64,000 bases of DNA from Chitinibacter tainanensis DSM 15459. GTDB taxonomy: Bacteria > Pseudomonadota > Gammaproteobacteria > Burkholderiales > Chitinibacteraceae. Where the stretch lies: contig NZ_KE386952.1 of the NCBI RefSeq assembly GCF_000429785.1, positions 62,001 to 126,000 on the forward strand. Reading direction: 5' to 3'. Below the pieces are notes generated by a model that saw nothing but the letters and a program-made list of their open reading frames with translations, had not been told where the DNA came from and made no database searches. Of this stretch, positions 38,295 through 47,273 are shown in pieces; position 1 is the stretch's first letter; each line of letters opens with the position of its first letter. The translations under genes and the position numbers were made by a program.

Positions 38295-39317
38295 TCAATC
38301 TACTGCAAGTGCCTCTAGGCCGGATAAATCCAGCTGCGGTAAGGGCACGCTGTGGTCGTGCAGCTGGATATGCAGAAACCCGGCCTGGCGCTCGTATTCT
38401 TCGCGCTGCAGTTTTAGCCCGAGCTGCTGAGCGTAGCGGGCGGCCTGTGTCAGCAGGCGCAGCTCCAGATGCAAAAATCGATCTTCGCGCGCCAGCTGCA
38501 AGCCACGTTGCAAAATCGTGAGCGCCTGCGGCAAGGCGGCCTGCTCAGCCACCAGCTCGGCCCATTCGGCCAGCACATTCACTTCTAACCAGTGATAAGG
38601 CGTGGTGGTCAGCGTACCCAGCGCCTCCTCCAGCAAGAGCTCAGCCTGCGAGCTATCCTGCTCCCGCCGCGCCAATTGCGCCAACCGGTACTGGCATTCA
38701 GCCACATGATGCGGCAAGCCCGCGGCCGCGCTTTCGTGCCAGGTTTGCTGCAAGAGCGTCTGCGCGGCGGCGCGCTCATCCAGCTGCAGCAGATTCACCG
38801 CCCAATTGATTTTCGCCATGGTGATCAGATAGGCATCACCACTGTCTTGCAGCAATTGGCTCGCAGCCTGATGCATGCGCACGGCATGCCGATGCTCACC
38901 TGCCGCATCGCAGACCCGCCCAATACCAATCAGCGCCAGCGCGCGGGTTTTTTGCAGCTCGGCCTGCCGCCCACACAGCAGCGCCGCCTGCCGGAAATAC
39001 TGTAGCGCCGCCGGATAGTGCCCGAGCGAATAATGGCAACAACCCAACTGCTCCAAAATCAAGGGCATCTGCTGATAGGCACGAAACTCCACCGCCAGCG
39101 CCTGCGCTTCCAGCAGCACCGCAATCGCCCCGGCAAAATCGCCCAACTGATCCTCAATCAGCGACAGCTGCCGCGCGGCCTCGATAAACACCGGCACATC
39201 AAAATGCAGGCGTGCCTCAGCCAGTAGCGCCAGACAGGCGCTGCGCGCTTCTGCGGGCGCAGTAAAAATTTGAGTGGCGATGGCGGCCAATTCGGCCTGC
39301 CGGCGTTGCAGTGGCAT
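38295..39317 (-). CDS. TPR-repeat protein of unknown function
   Basis: A 340-residue all-helical protein with no signal peptide or membrane segment. Repeats of about 34-40 residues with TPR spacing are visible from residue 50 to 290, for example LEQLGCCHYSLGHYPAALQYF and LIGIGRVCDAAGEHRHAVRMH. It is rich in Leu, Gln and Ala. The role is unknown; TPR proteins usually mediate protein contacts. It lies on the strand opposite to the his genes, convergent with hisD. Confidence 0.75.
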   Translation of the reverse strand: MPLQRRQAELAAIATQIFTAPAEARSACLALLAEARLHFDVPVFIEAARQLSLIEDQLGDFAGAIAVLLEAQALAVEFRAYQQMPLILEQLGCCHYSLGHYPAALQYFRQAALLCGRQAELQKTRALALIGIGRVCDAAGEHRHAVRMHQAASQLLQDSGDAYLITMAKINWAVNLLQLDERAAAQTLLQQTWHESAAAGLPHHVAECQYRLAQLARREQDSSQAELLLEEALGTLTTTPYHWLEVNVLAEWAELVAEQAALPQALTILQRGLQLAREDRFLHLELRLLTQAARYAQQLGLKLQREEYERQAGFLHIQLHDHSVPLPQLDLSGLEALAVD

Positions 39318-39388
39318 GCGAAATCCTCGGGCGAATTTCGTTGTAGCACAACGCGAATCTGCGCGTTGCGGGCTAAGTCAGCACGACC

Positions 39389-40561
39389 TTACTGCAACTG
39401 GCGGTCGTTATAAACGGTATTTTGCTTAATGCGCCCATCGGCGGCTAATTGCAACACATTCACCCCCTTCGCTACCGTTGTGCCCGCAGCATCCATCACG
39501 CGCCAGCCAAACAAGGCCTGCTCGCCCAGCTGCTGTACCGGCGTGGTGAGTTCAAGCTTTAAGCCCATCATTTGGGTGCGCAACTGGGTGACCAAGCCGG
39601 CGTATGCCGGCACCCCACGCAATACCCCCTCGGCGCTCACATGCAGATAATCATCACTCAGGATCTTGCCCCAACCGGCGGCACGGATAGCGGCATCCGG
39701 CTCATTGAATAAGACCAGAAACTGCTGCAAAGTGGCGTCTAAGCTGGGCTGGTTCGCCGCTTGCTGGGCGCTCGTGAGCTTAGCTGGCACTTTTAACAGC
39801 TGATCAACCGTCACAAATTGATAGCCCTTAGCCCGAATGGCGGGAATCAGTGTTTGCACCGCCGCCACAGTGGGGCGGCGGGTACGCCCGCCCGAGTCAT
39901 GCAGCAACACAATGGCTTCGGGGTGCAGATATTGGGCCACCACCTCGTGAATTTGGGCGCTGGCGAGGCTCTCGTTGCTGATTTTCCAGGTGTGATACCA
40001 ATCAGCACTATCCACCGACCACAAAATGGCATGCACGCCGCGCGCTTGCAGCGCCTTGATCTGGCCATCGTTCAAAAAACCATAGGGCGGGCGCATCAGC
40101 GCCGGTTGAAAACCCACTACCTGCTGAAATGCAGACTGGGTTTTCGCCAGCTGCAAGTCCCACCAGAAGCCGCCTTCTTCCATTTTGCTCAGATTCGGGT
40201 GGCTGAAACTATGGTTCGCCACCGTGTGCCCTTCGGCGACAGCGCGGCGGACAATCTCGGGATGCGCCAGTACATTCTGGCCTTGCCAGAAAAAGGTCGC
40301 CTTCACACCTTCTTTCTTCAGCGTATCCAGTAGCGCCGGCGTATCAAGACTGGGGCCATCATCAAAGGTTAAAGCCACCACTTGGCGATCACCCGGCCCT
40401 TCCAGAAAAAACGTCTGCGGAAAACGCTGCGCCTGCCCTTCCAGCTGAGCGGCGGACACCTGCCCCTGATTTTCCACCACCGGCGTACGCAAGCGGGGCG
40501 GGGTTTGCGCCAGCACCAGTTCGGCCGCCAGCAGGCCAATCACCATCCAAATTTTATGCAT
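39389..40561 (-). CDS. Polysaccharide deacetylase with C-terminal NTF2-like domain
   Basis: Secreted or periplasmic carbohydrate esterase 4 (NodB) enzyme of 390 residues, predicted to remove acetyl groups from an amino-sugar polymer such as chitin, peptidoglycan or poly-GlcNAc. A signal peptide lies at 1-19. NodB motifs are ALTFDDGP (metal and catalytic Asp), ANHSFSHPNL (HxxxH zinc ligands), RPPYG, WSVDSADW and VLLHDSG. From about residue 275 to the end, a second alpha-beta domain (LDATLQQFLVLFNEPDAAI to the C-terminus) resembles SnoaL/NTF2-like folds. I chose 40561 because the signal peptide begins there; 40645 would add 28 unlikely residues. Confidence 0.87.
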   Translation of the reverse strand: MHKIWMVIGLLAAELVLAQTPPRLRTPVVENQGQVSAAQLEGQAQRFPQTFFLEGPGDRQVVALTFDDGPSLDTPALLDTLKKEGVKATFFWQGQNVLAHPEIVRRAVAEGHTVANHSFSHPNLSKMEEGGFWWDLQLAKTQSAFQQVVGFQPALMRPPYGFLNDGQIKALQARGVHAILWSVDSADWYHTWKISNESLASAQIHEVVAQYLHPEAIVLLHDSGGRTRRPTVAAVQTLIPAIRAKGYQFVTVDQLLKVPAKLTSAQQAANQPSLDATLQQFLVLFNEPDAAIRAAGWGKILSDDYLHVSAEGVLRGVPAYAGLVTQLRTQMMGLKLELTTPVQQLGEQALFGWRVMDAAGTTVAKGVNVLQLAADGRIKQNTVYNDRQLQ

Positions 40562-40934
40562 GCTCAACCTTCCTTCATTGAAATTTCGAGGCTGCCGCAG
40601 CGGGGGCTGCGCTTTTTCATCCTGCATCGACCCAGCACTTGGCAATGCCCAGACTGGGCCACAGGCGCTGATCGCCTTGGCGGAACTCCTGCAGTGTTTG
40701 TCGCTCAGACCAAGAGCGCAGTAGCGTACTAATCATCGCATGCAATTGACTTAAAGCTGACAAACTTCGACCCAAGCCGCAGCCGTTAGCGAAAGTTAAG
40801 CGCAACTGGCAATCTGGCAGGCACTTTTCCCCACGCAATTAGGGATTTGCCGGTCAAAATGCTTCCCGCCACGTCCAAACTGTTGGAAAATACCGAATTG
40901 ACCGCCATCGGCTGAGCTGTTAACGAGAATTTTG
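40562..40934. other. 373-base divergent gap between the deacetylase gene and hisB
   Basis: Contains no supported gene. A weak plus-strand promoter candidate for hisB is TTGACC (40898-40903) with TAACGA 17 bases downstream. The sequence GTTAGCGAAAGTTAAGCG near 40785-40802 has short direct repeats of GTTA. I see no strong hairpin, tRNA or riboswitch pattern. This is the place where hisC would be expected in a normal betaproteobacterial his operon. Confidence 0.5.
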
Positions 40935-41528
40935 ATGCGCCAAGTAACTGTCACCCGCAATACGCTGGAAACCCAGATCACCATCACCCTAAACCTGGAC
41001 GGCACCGGGGTGGGCAAATTTGATACGGGCGTACCCTTTTTCGAACACATGCTAGATCAGGTGGCTCGCCACGGCCTGTTTGATCTGGACATCAAGGCGG
41101 TGGGTGATCTGCACATCGATGCGCACCACACCGTTGAAGACGTCGGTATTGCACTGGGGCAGGCGTTTGCCAAAGCACTCGGCGACAAAAAAGGCATCCG
41201 CCGCTACGGCCATAGCTATGTCCCGCTGGATGAAGCACTGAGCCGAGTGGTGATCGATCTCTCTGGCCGCCCAGGGCTGGAATATCACTGTAAGTACACC
41301 CGCGACACCATTGGCCAGTTTGATACTCAGCTGTTTGGTGAGTTTTTCCGTGGCTTTGTAAACCACGCCGCAGCAACCCTGCATATCGATAATCTGAAAG
41401 GCGATAACGCCCATCATCAGGCCGAAACGATCTTCAAAGCACTAGGCCGCGCGCTGCGGATGGCAGTGGAATGGGATGAGCGGATGGCCGGGATTACCCC
41501 ATCCACCAAAGGCACTTTGGTGGGCTAA
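40935..41528 (+). CDS. hisB: Imidazoleglycerol-phosphate dehydratase
   Basis: Manganese-dependent dehydratase for the sixth step of histidine synthesis. The 197 residues form the monofunctional enzyme, with no phosphatase domain. The two metal-binding motifs are visible: DAHHTVED and DNAHHQAE, as well as [21 protein letters not shown] at 40935 follows a GAG-type ribosome-binding site; a TTG three bases earlier is not needed. The stop overlaps the hisH start (TAATG), so the two are coupled. Confidence 0.97.
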   Translation: MRQVTVTRNTLETQITITLNLDGTGVGKFDTGVPFFEHMLDQVARHGLFDLDIKAVGDLHIDAHHTVEDVGIALGQAFAKALGDKKGIRRYGHSYVPLDEALSRVVIDLSGRPGLEYHCKYTRDTIGQFDTQLFGEFFRGFVNHAAATLHIDNLKGDNAHHQAETIFKALGRALRMAVEWDERMAGITPSTKGTLVG

Positions 41529-42190
41529 TGATGAGTGCAAGTAAACCTCTGATCGCCATTGTCGACTACGGCATGGGCAATTTGCATTCGGTCACCAAAG
41601 CATTTGAGCTGGTCGCCGAGCAACAGGCGCACATCGTGCTGACTGCCGACCCGGCTGTCGTCGCTAGTGCCGATAAAGTCGTGTTTCCTGGTCAGGGTGC
41701 CATGCCCGACTGCCTGCGCGAACTAAACGCCAGCGGCTTAAAGCAAGCAGTGCTCGATGCGGCCGCCAGCCGGCCGTTTTTGGGCATTTGCGTCGGCGCG
41801 CAGCTCTTGTTTGAGCACAGCGAAGAGGGCGATATGGATTGCCTCGGTCTATTCAAAGGCCGCGTGGTGAAATTCAAACCTGAAAACATGCATGACGCCC
41901 AAGGCCAGAAACTGAAGGTGCCGCACATGGGTTGGAATGAAATGTTTATTCGCCGCGAACACCCGCTGTGGCACGGCATTAACGATGGCGAACGGTTTTA
42001 TTTTGTACACAGTTATCACTTTGCGCCGACGACGGATGCTGAAACTGTGATTGAATCAGCTTACCCAGATCGCTTTGCGGTCTGTGTGGCGCGCGACAAT
42101 ATTTTTGCGATTCAGTGTCACCCGGAAAAGAGCCACTCGGCTGGGCTGCAATTGCTGAAAAATTTCGTAAACTGGAAGTTGTCATTTTAA
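41528..42190 (+). CDS. hisH: Imidazole glycerol phosphate synthase, glutaminase subunit
   Basis: Glutamine amidotransferase that supplies ammonia to HisF. The 220 residues begin IAIVDYGMGNLHSV and contain the nucleophile Cys in FLGICVGAQLLF plus the His/Glu pair in IQCHPEKS. The start may be either of two adjacent ATG codons (41528 or 41531). It lies directly between hisB and hisA in the conserved order. Confidence 0.97.
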   Translation: MMSASKPLIAIVDYGMGNLHSVTKAFELVAEQQAHIVLTADPAVVASADKVVFPGQGAMPDCLRELNASGLKQAVLDAAASRPFLGICVGAQLLFEHSEEGDMDCLGLFKGRVVKFKPENMHDAQGQKLKVPHMGWNEMFIRREHPLWHGINDGERFYFVHSYHFAPTTDAETVIESAYPDRFAVCVARDNIFAIQCHPEKSHSAGLQLLKNFVNWKLSF

Positions 42191-42222
42191 CTTAACCCCC
42201 TTCACTACCTGCTTTTGAAATC

Positions 42223-42963
42223 ATGCTGATTATTCCTGCAATTGATCTGAAAGATGGCCAATGTGTCCGTTTGCGCCAAGGCGAGATGGATGATGCCACC
42301 GTGTTCTCCGATGATCCGGCGAGCTTTGTCTCGCATTGGCTGGATCAGGGTGCGCGCCGCATGCATCTGGTTGATCTGAATGGCGCGTTCGCCGGCAAGC
42401 CGAAAAATCTGGATGCCGTAAAACGCATTCTGCAGGCAGTGGATGGCGAAGTGCCCGTCCAGCTGGGTGGCGGTATTCGCTCACTCGAAACCATCGAGAT
42501 GTATCTGGATGCCGGTATCGACTATGTGATCATCGGCACCGCGGCCATTAAGCAACCCGGCTTTTTGCACGAAGCTTGTGACGCCTTCCCTGGCCACATC
42601 ATCGTGGGGCTGGATGCCAAAGACGGCAAGGTAGCGACCGATGGCTGGGCCAAAGTCACCGATCACGACGTCATCGACCTCGCCAAACGCTTTGAAGGCT
42701 ATGGCGTAGAAAGCGTGATTTACACCGATATCGGCCGTGATGGCATGCTCTCGGGTGTGAACATCGAAGCCACAGTAAAACTGGCACAAGCGCTGACGAT
42801 TCCGGTGATTGCCTCAGGTGGCCTCACTAATCTGGATGATGTACGCAAGCTGTGTGAAGTGGCCGCCGAAGGGATCGAAGGCGTGATCACCGGCCGCGCC
42901 ATCTACGAAGGCACCATCGACTTTGCCAAGGCGCAGGAATTGGCGGACGAGCTGCGTGGCTAA
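42223..42963 (+). CDS. hisA: Phosphoribosylformimino-5-aminoimidazole carboxamide ribotide isomerase
   Basis: TIM-barrel isomerase of the fourth histidine step. The 246 residues show the catalytic Asp in [26 protein letters not shown], the second catalytic Asp in YTDIGRDGM, and [13 protein letters not shown]. Length and motifs are standard. It precedes an unknown small gene by three bases, then hisF. Confidence 0.97.
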   Translation: MLIIPAIDLKDGQCVRLRQGEMDDATVFSDDPASFVSHWLDQGARRMHLVDLNGAFAGKPKNLDAVKRILQAVDGEVPVQLGGGIRSLETIEMYLDAGIDYVIIGTAAIKQPGFLHEACDAFPGHIIVGLDAKDGKVATDGWAKVTDHDVIDLAKRFEGYGVESVIYTDIGRDGMLSGVNIEATVKLAQALTIPVIASGGLTNLDDVRKLCEVAAEGIEGVITGRAIYEGTIDFAKAQELADELRG

Positions 42964-42966
42964 ACC

Positions 42967-43326
42967 ATGAGCGACACTGCGGCCGACGACAACAAACCGG
43001 AATGGCTGGATTGGGCCACCGAAGAGAGGCAGATCGGCCAGCTCTTGCGCGACACCAATCCAGATTGGTTTGATGAAGTCTGCCGCATTTTATTTGAATA
43101 CGACCCCATGCTAATCCGCCTGGTGGGCGAGCCGGAAGGCTACGCCCCCGAAGCGGGCAGCATTATTCGTAGCCTGCCCCAATGCATGAATGTCGACGAT
43201 GTTCAGCAGCTAATCTTCAATGTGTTTACCCAGTGGTTCACCCCGGAATTCGCCGGTGGCCGCAGCCAATACGCCGAAACGGCTCAAGCGCTCTGGACCA
43301 GCTGGAAAACGCAGCAGCAAGAATGA
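42967..43326 (+). CDS. Unknown 119-residue protein inside the his operon
   Basis: Soluble acidic protein with no signal peptide or membrane segment. The middle part ([39 protein letters not shown]) faintly resembles DUF1871-type small proteins, but I am not sure. It fits tightly between hisA (three-base gap) and hisF (28-base gap), so it is co-transcribed. A role in histidine synthesis is possible only by association. Confidence 0.7.
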   Translation: MSDTAADDNKPEWLDWATEERQIGQLLRDTNPDWFDEVCRILFEYDPMLIRLVGEPEGYAPEAGSIIRSLPQCMNVDDVQQLIFNVFTQWFTPEFAGGRSQYAETAQALWTSWKTQQQE

Positions 43327-43354
43327 CCGTGGCCCTCGCCACGCGGAACCTGAT

Positions 43355-44122
43355 ATGCCACTAGCTAAACGTATTATCCCCTGTCTGGATGTGACCGCGG
43401 GTCGCGTCGTAAAAGGGGTGAATTTCCTTGAGTTACGCGACGCCGGCGATCCGGTCGAGATTGCCCGGCGCTACAACGAGCAAGGCGCGGATGAACTCAC
43501 TTTTCTGGACATCACCGCCTCGAGCGACGATCGCGATCTGATTTTGCATGTGATCGAAGCTGTAGCTTCGCAGGTGTTTATTCCGCTCACTGTTGGTGGT
43601 GGCGTGCGCAAAGCCGATGATGTGCGCCGCTTACTCAATGCCGGCGCAGATAAAGTCAGCATTAACACCACTGCAGTCTCTAACCCCGAAGTGGTTGAGC
43701 AGGCCGCGAGCCGCTTTGGCAGTCAGGCCATTGTAGTGGCCATTGATGCCAAAGCCACCGATGCCACCAATAGCCGCTGGGAAGTGTTCACCCACGGTGG
43801 CCGCCGCCCAACCGGGCTGGATGCGGTAGAGTGGGCGCTGAAAATGCAGCAGCTGGGCGCGGGCGAAATTCTGCTCACCAGCATGGATCGCGACGGTACC
43901 AAAATCGGCTTTAATCTGCCTTTAACGCAAGCCGTGTCTGATGCAGTGGATATCCCGGTCATCGCCTCAGGTGGGGTGGGTAATTTACAGCATCTGGTGG
44001 ATGGGGTGAAAATCGGCCACGCCGATGCTGTGCTGGCGGCCAGTATTTTCCACTTTGGTGAATACACGGTGCGCCAAGCCAAAGAAGCCATGCAGGCTGC
44101 CGGCATTGAAATGCGCCTTTAA
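43355..44122 (+). CDS. hisF: Imidazole glycerol phosphate synthase, cyclase subunit
   Basis: TIM-barrel cyclase that, with HisH, forms imidazole glycerol phosphate and AICAR. The 255 residues include [19 protein letters not shown] with catalytic Asp11-type residue, [22 protein letters not shown] with the second catalytic Asp, and VIASGGVG. The ATG at 43355 matches the family N-terminus exactly; upstream in-frame starts lie in the preceding gene. Confidence 0.97.
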   Translation: MPLAKRIIPCLDVTAGRVVKGVNFLELRDAGDPVEIARRYNEQGADELTFLDITASSDDRDLILHVIEAVASQVFIPLTVGGGVRKADDVRRLLNAGADKVSINTTAVSNPEVVEQAASRFGSQAIVVAIDAKATDATNSRWEVFTHGGRRPTGLDAVEWALKMQQLGAGEILLTSMDRDGTKIGFNLPLTQAVSDAVDIPVIASGGVGNLQHLVDGVKIGHADAVLAASIFHFGEYTVRQAKEAMQAAGIEMRL

Positions 44123-44140
44123 TCGCAGAGGAACACCCTG

Positions 44141-44479
44141 ATGTTGACTCGCCTTGCACTATTTTGCGCTGCTGCGTGCCTGAGCAGCAATCTACTGGCT
44201 TGTGATTTAAGCCTGCAAACCCCGGCCAATATTTCGGTCAGTGTCGACAATATGCGCCACGGACTGAAAAACGAGCTCACCCTGTTTTTAACAGTGAAAG
44301 CCGCAGCTGGCCATGATTTCAAACGCCCACCGATTGTGGTGGATGCCAATGGCCGCGTGAGCGAACCCATCCGCATGGAAGGCGCGCTGGGCGCAATCCA
44401 AGCCAATGAAACTCGGCAATGGGTGGTGTATTACACCCCGGTGGCGGATTTCACCGCCGACAAGGTGGTAGTGCAATGA
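44141..44479 (+). CDS. Unknown secreted protein between hisF and hisI
   Basis: A 112-residue protein with an N-terminal signal sequence ([19 protein letters not shown], cleavage near residue 20) and a beta-rich mature part of about 90 residues resembling an immunoglobulin-like sandwich ([37 protein letters not shown]). I recognise no family. It overlaps hisI by four bases (ATGA), so translation is coupled to a cytoplasmic biosynthetic gene, which is unusual for an exported protein. Confidence 0.7.
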   Translation: MLTRLALFCAAACLSSNLLACDLSLQTPANISVSVDNMRHGLKNELTLFLTVKAAAGHDFKRPPIVVDANGRVSEPIRMEGALGAIQANETRQWVVYYTPVADFTADKVVVQ

Positions 44480-44868
44480 GCTGGCTCGACGAAATTAAAT
44501 ACGATGCAGCCGGGCTAGTACCGGTAATTGCACAAGATCAGGTCAGCGGCCGCGTACTGATGTTTGCCTTTGCCAATCGCGAAGCCGTCGCACTCACGGC
44601 CGAGAAAGGCACGGCGCACTACTGGACCCGTTCGCGCCAGAAACTCTGGCACAAAGGCGAAGAATCGGGGCATTTTCAGCATGTTTCGGCCATTCAGCTC
44701 GATTGTGATGGCGATGTGCTGATTTACCAAATCCAGCAAGAGGGCGGCATTGCCTGCCATACCGGGCGCGAGAGCTGCTTTTTTCGCACCCTGGTGGATG
44801 GCGAATGGACTGTGGTCGATCCGGTGCTCAAAGACCCCCATGCCATTTACGGCCACAGCCACCCTTAA
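44476..44868 (+). CDS. hisI: Phosphoribosyl-AMP cyclohydrolase
   Basis: Zinc enzyme for the third step of histidine synthesis, as a separate protein rather than fused with HisE. The 130 residues contain [31 protein letters not shown], the metal-binding DCDGD, and [12 protein letters not shown] with both zinc cysteines. ATG at 44476 overlaps the stop of the preceding secreted-protein gene. Confidence 0.96.
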   Translation: MSWLDEIKYDAAGLVPVIAQDQVSGRVLMFAFANREAVALTAEKGTAHYWTRSRQKLWHKGEESGHFQHVSAIQLDCDGDVLIYQIQQEGGIACHTGRESCFFRTLVDGEWTVVDPVLKDPHAIYGHSHP

Positions 44869-44875
44869 GCGCACG

Positions 44876-44902
44876 GTACCCCCGCAGCAATGAGCGGGGT
44901 AC
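44876..44902 (+). terminator. Hairpin after hisI
   Basis: GTACCCCCGC (44876-44885) pairs with GCGGGGTAC (44894-44902) with one bulged C. No T-run follows. It may be a weak terminator or an mRNA-processing structure between hisI and hisE. Confidence 0.4.
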
Positions 44903-44925
44903 AATAGCCAAAAGTTCACATCTGT

Positions 44926-44959
44926 TTGACATCGATTTGTCATCCTGACGCAATATAAT
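44926..44959 (+). promoter_or_regulatory. Possible hisE promoter
   Basis: A perfect TATAAT lies at 44954-44959, 26 bases before the hisE start. The nearest consensus -35, TTGACA (44926-44931), is 22 bases away, longer than optimal. TTGACA and a TGTCA nearby also form a short dyad. A promoter for hisE-hinT-tatABC is plausible. Confidence 0.3.
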
Positions 44960-44985
44960 CAACCCTGTTTTGTTTGGAGCAGCAT

Positions 44986-45315
44986 ATGATTTCTGCTGAA
45001 ATTCTGGAACGTCTATCGCAAACGCTGGCCGAGCGCCGGCATGCTGATCCGTCGTCCTCGTATGTGGCCAAACTCTACAACAAGGGACAAGAAGCCATTC
45101 TGAAAAAGGTGGGCGAAGAAGCCGTAGAAACCATCATGGCGGCCAAGGATGGCGATAAGCTGCACCTCGTGCGTGAAGTGGCTGATCTGTGGTTTCACAC
45201 CATGGTGCTGCTGGCGCATGAAGGCTTAAGCCATGAAGATGTGCTGGCTGAGCTCGCCCGCCGGGAAGGCATTTCCGGTATTGAAGAAAAAGCTTCGCGT
45301 GCCCGTGTTGACTGA
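44986..45315 (+). CDS. hisE: Phosphoribosyl-ATP pyrophosphatase
   Basis: Hydrolyses phosphoribosyl-ATP to phosphoribosyl-AMP, the second histidine step. The 109 residues are an all-alpha MazG-like protein with [24 protein letters not shown] and the metal-binding EVADLWFH. The ATG at 44986 ([10 protein letters not shown]) follows a GGAG site; the start at 44974 is less likely. It leads into the HIT gene after eight bases. Confidence 0.96.
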   Translation: MISAEILERLSQTLAERRHADPSSSYVAKLYNKGQEAILKKVGEEAVETIMAAKDGDKLHLVREVADLWFHTMVLLAHEGLSHEDVLAELARREGISGIEEKASRARVD

Positions 45316-45323
45316 GTAAAACC

Positions 45324-45650
45324 ATGACCGACTGTATTTTCTGCAAAATCGTGCGCGGCGACATCCCCGCCAACAAAGTATACGAAGACGATGAGGTCTT
45401 GGCGTTTAAAGATATCCGCCCGGCCGCACCGGTGCATATTTTGTTGATTCCCAAGCGCCACATCGAATCCATGCTGAACACCAGCCGGGAAGATGAAGCG
45501 CTGCTTGGCAAAATGCTGGCACTGACGCCAGTAATTGCGCGCGAGCACGGCCTGGGTGCCGGGTACAAAACAGCGATTAACACCGGGTTGGCTGGTGGGC
45601 AGGAGGTTTTCCACCTGCACCTGCACATTCTGGGTACCCCACAACCGTAA
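45324..45650 (+). CDS. hinT: HIT-family nucleoside phosphoramidase-like hydrolase (HinT)
   Basis: Small histidine-triad hydrolase of 108 residues, a family that cleaves adenosine phosphoramidates. It shows CIFCKIVRGDIPANKVYED, KDIRPAAPVHILLIPKRH, and the triad HLHLHIL near the end. The zinc-type CxxC at the N-terminus is present. Its place between hisE and tatA is conserved in betaproteobacteria. Confidence 0.94.
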   Translation: MTDCIFCKIVRGDIPANKVYEDDEVLAFKDIRPAAPVHILLIPKRHIESMLNTSREDEALLGKMLALTPVIAREHGLGAGYKTAINTGLAGGQEVFHLHLHILGTPQP

Positions 45651-45708
45651 TCACCTGCAGGCCATATTTTAAAAGGCTTGCATTGATATACCCTTAGAGA
45701 GATTTATC

Positions 45709-45909
45709 ATGGGTTCATTTAGCATCTGGCATTGGCTGGTCGTTCTGGCGATCGTGATCCTGGTTTTTGGCACCAAAAAGCTTGGCAATGTGGGCAAAGA
45801 CCTCGGTTCGGCCATCAAGGGCTTTAAAGACGGCATGAAAGGCGAAGAAGAGCCGGCCAAACCAGAAGCGCAACGCGTGATCGACGTTAGCGAAAACGAT
45901 AAGAAATAA
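45709..45909 (+). CDS. tatA: Twin-arginine translocase subunit TatA
   Basis: Forms the size-variable channel of the Tat system, which exports folded proteins. The 66 residues have a short periplasmic N-terminus, one membrane helix (about 6-20, [14 protein letters not shown]), the [14 protein letters not shown] hinge and an amphipathic helix ([12 protein letters not shown]), then a charged tail. tatB follows after two bases. Confidence 0.96.
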   Translation: MGSFSIWHWLVVLAIVILVFGTKKLGNVGKDLGSAIKGFKDGMKGEEEPAKPEAQRVIDVSENDKK

Positions 45910-45911
45910 TC

Positions 45912-46511
45912 GTGTTTGATGTTAGTTTTGGTGAATTGCTGGTCATCGGGGCCGTTACGCTGGTCGTAGTCGGCCCCGAAAAACTGCCGAAAGTCGCCCG
46001 CACAGCCGGGATGCTGTTTGGCCGCCTGCAGCGGTTTGTAACCAACGTCAAATCCGACCTGCAGCGTGAAATGCAGGCCAGCGAACTAGCGCAAATCCAG
46101 CGCGAAATCGAAGCTGAACAGCAGCAAATCAGCGCGATTATGCAGCCGGCCCAGAGCGAAGTGGCGCAAACGCTAGAGCACGCCAGCTCGGCCTTGCAAG
46201 ATCAGCCAGCGCAAGCACCTGCCCAGCCCGCTTCCGCCGAGACACCCGTAGCCCCGGTCGCATCCGCGGAGAGCGCCACGCCTGCTAAAGCTGCACCGGC
46301 AGCGGCTCAAGAGAATACGTCAGCCAGCCAGTCCGCCACTGCCGCGGCAACGGCCACAGCGGCCAGTACAGCGCCAACAAGCACGGCGGAACCTCTCACA
46401 CCGGCCGGCAAGACGAGCGCTCGGGAAGCGGAAACCAGCACCCCGGACAACCAGCTTGACCTATTTGCCGACCTGAACGAGCCCACCCCCACTGGCGCGG
46501 ATCGCCGTTAA
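45912..46511 (+). CDS. tatB: Twin-arginine translocase subunit TatB
   Basis: Substrate-receptor subunit of the Tat system. The 199 residues start at GTG (FDVSFGELLVIGAVTLVVVGPEKLPKVART), the conserved TatB N-terminus with its Glu and Pro residues. An amphipathic helix follows, then a long Ala/Pro/Ser/Thr-rich low-complexity tail of about 110 residues. It lies between tatA and tatC with two-base gaps. Confidence 0.95.
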   Translation: MFDVSFGELLVIGAVTLVVVGPEKLPKVARTAGMLFGRLQRFVTNVKSDLQREMQASELAQIQREIEAEQQQISAIMQPAQSEVAQTLEHASSALQDQPAQAPAQPASAETPVAPVASAESATPAKAAPAAAQENTSASQSATAAATATAASTAPTSTAEPLTPAGKTSAREAETSTPDNQLDLFADLNEPTPTGADRR

Positions 46512-46513
46512 CC

Positions 46514-47260
46514 ATGACTGACCTGAACGACAATCTGCAACCTCTGATTGGCCATTTGATCGAGCTGCGCAACCGCTTGGTGCGCAGTATTCTGGTCTTT
46601 ATTGTGGGCTTTGTGATCGCATTTGCTTTCTCGGCCAAGCTCTATGATCTGCTGGTCGGCCCGCTCACCGCAGTGCTCAATGGGCAAAAGCTGATTACCA
46701 CCGGGATTGCCACACCCTTTCTGGTGCAGATCAAGATTGCGGCGCTGGTGGCCTTCGTCGCCACACTGCCGCATACCTTGTATCAGATCTGGGCTTTTAT
46801 CGCGCCGGGCCTGTATGTGCATGAAAAGAAACTGATTCTGCCGCTGGTGATTGCCTCCACGCTGCTGTTTCTCGCCGGCATGGCCTTTGCCTATTTCCTG
46901 GTCTTTGGCGTGGTCTTCAAATTTATTGCCTCGGTGATCCCCGATAGCATGCAGTGGCTGCCGGATTCGGGCGAATACCTCGATTTCGCACTGGGCATGT
47001 TTCTGGCCTTTGGCGTGACTTTTGAAGTGCCGATCGCGGTGATTGTCTTGGTGCGGATGGGTTTTGTCACCGTCGCCAAGTTGCGTGAAGTGCGCCCTTA
47101 TGTCATTGTCGGCGCCTTTGTGATCGCGGCGGTAGTCACGCCACCCGATGTCTTGTCGCAATGCTTGCTCGCCATTCCGCTCTGGTTGCTGTACGAAGCC
47201 GGGGTGCTGGTTGCCACTTGGCTGTATCAACCAGTGAAGGACGAACAAGCAGCAGCCTAA
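46514..47260 (+). CDS. tatC: Twin-arginine translocase subunit TatC
   Basis: Polytopic receptor for twin-arginine signal peptides. The 248 residues give six membrane helices and the family motifs PLIGHLIELRNRL, PHTLYQIWAFIAPGLY, FGVTFEVPIAVIVLVR and ITPPD-like VVTPPDVLSQ. The conserved Glu in FEVP is present. It completes tatABC and is followed by the glycan ligase gene after 13 bases. Confidence 0.97.
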   Translation: MTDLNDNLQPLIGHLIELRNRLVRSILVFIVGFVIAFAFSAKLYDLLVGPLTAVLNGQKLITTGIATPFLVQIKIAALVAFVATLPHTLYQIWAFIAPGLYVHEKKLILPLVIASTLLFLAGMAFAYFLVFGVVFKFIASVIPDSMQWLPDSGEYLDFALGMFLAFGVTFEVPIAVIVLVRMGFVTVAKLREVRPYVIVGAFVIAAVVTPPDVLSQCLLAIPLWLLYEAGVLVATWLYQPVKDEQAAA

Positions 47261-47273
47261 CGGATTCTGCTGT

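Noticed and set aside
46508-47248. 246-codon open frame on the minus strand
   Set aside because: Fully antisense to tatC; rich in Gln, His and Arg, as expected from reverse reading of a membrane-protein gene.
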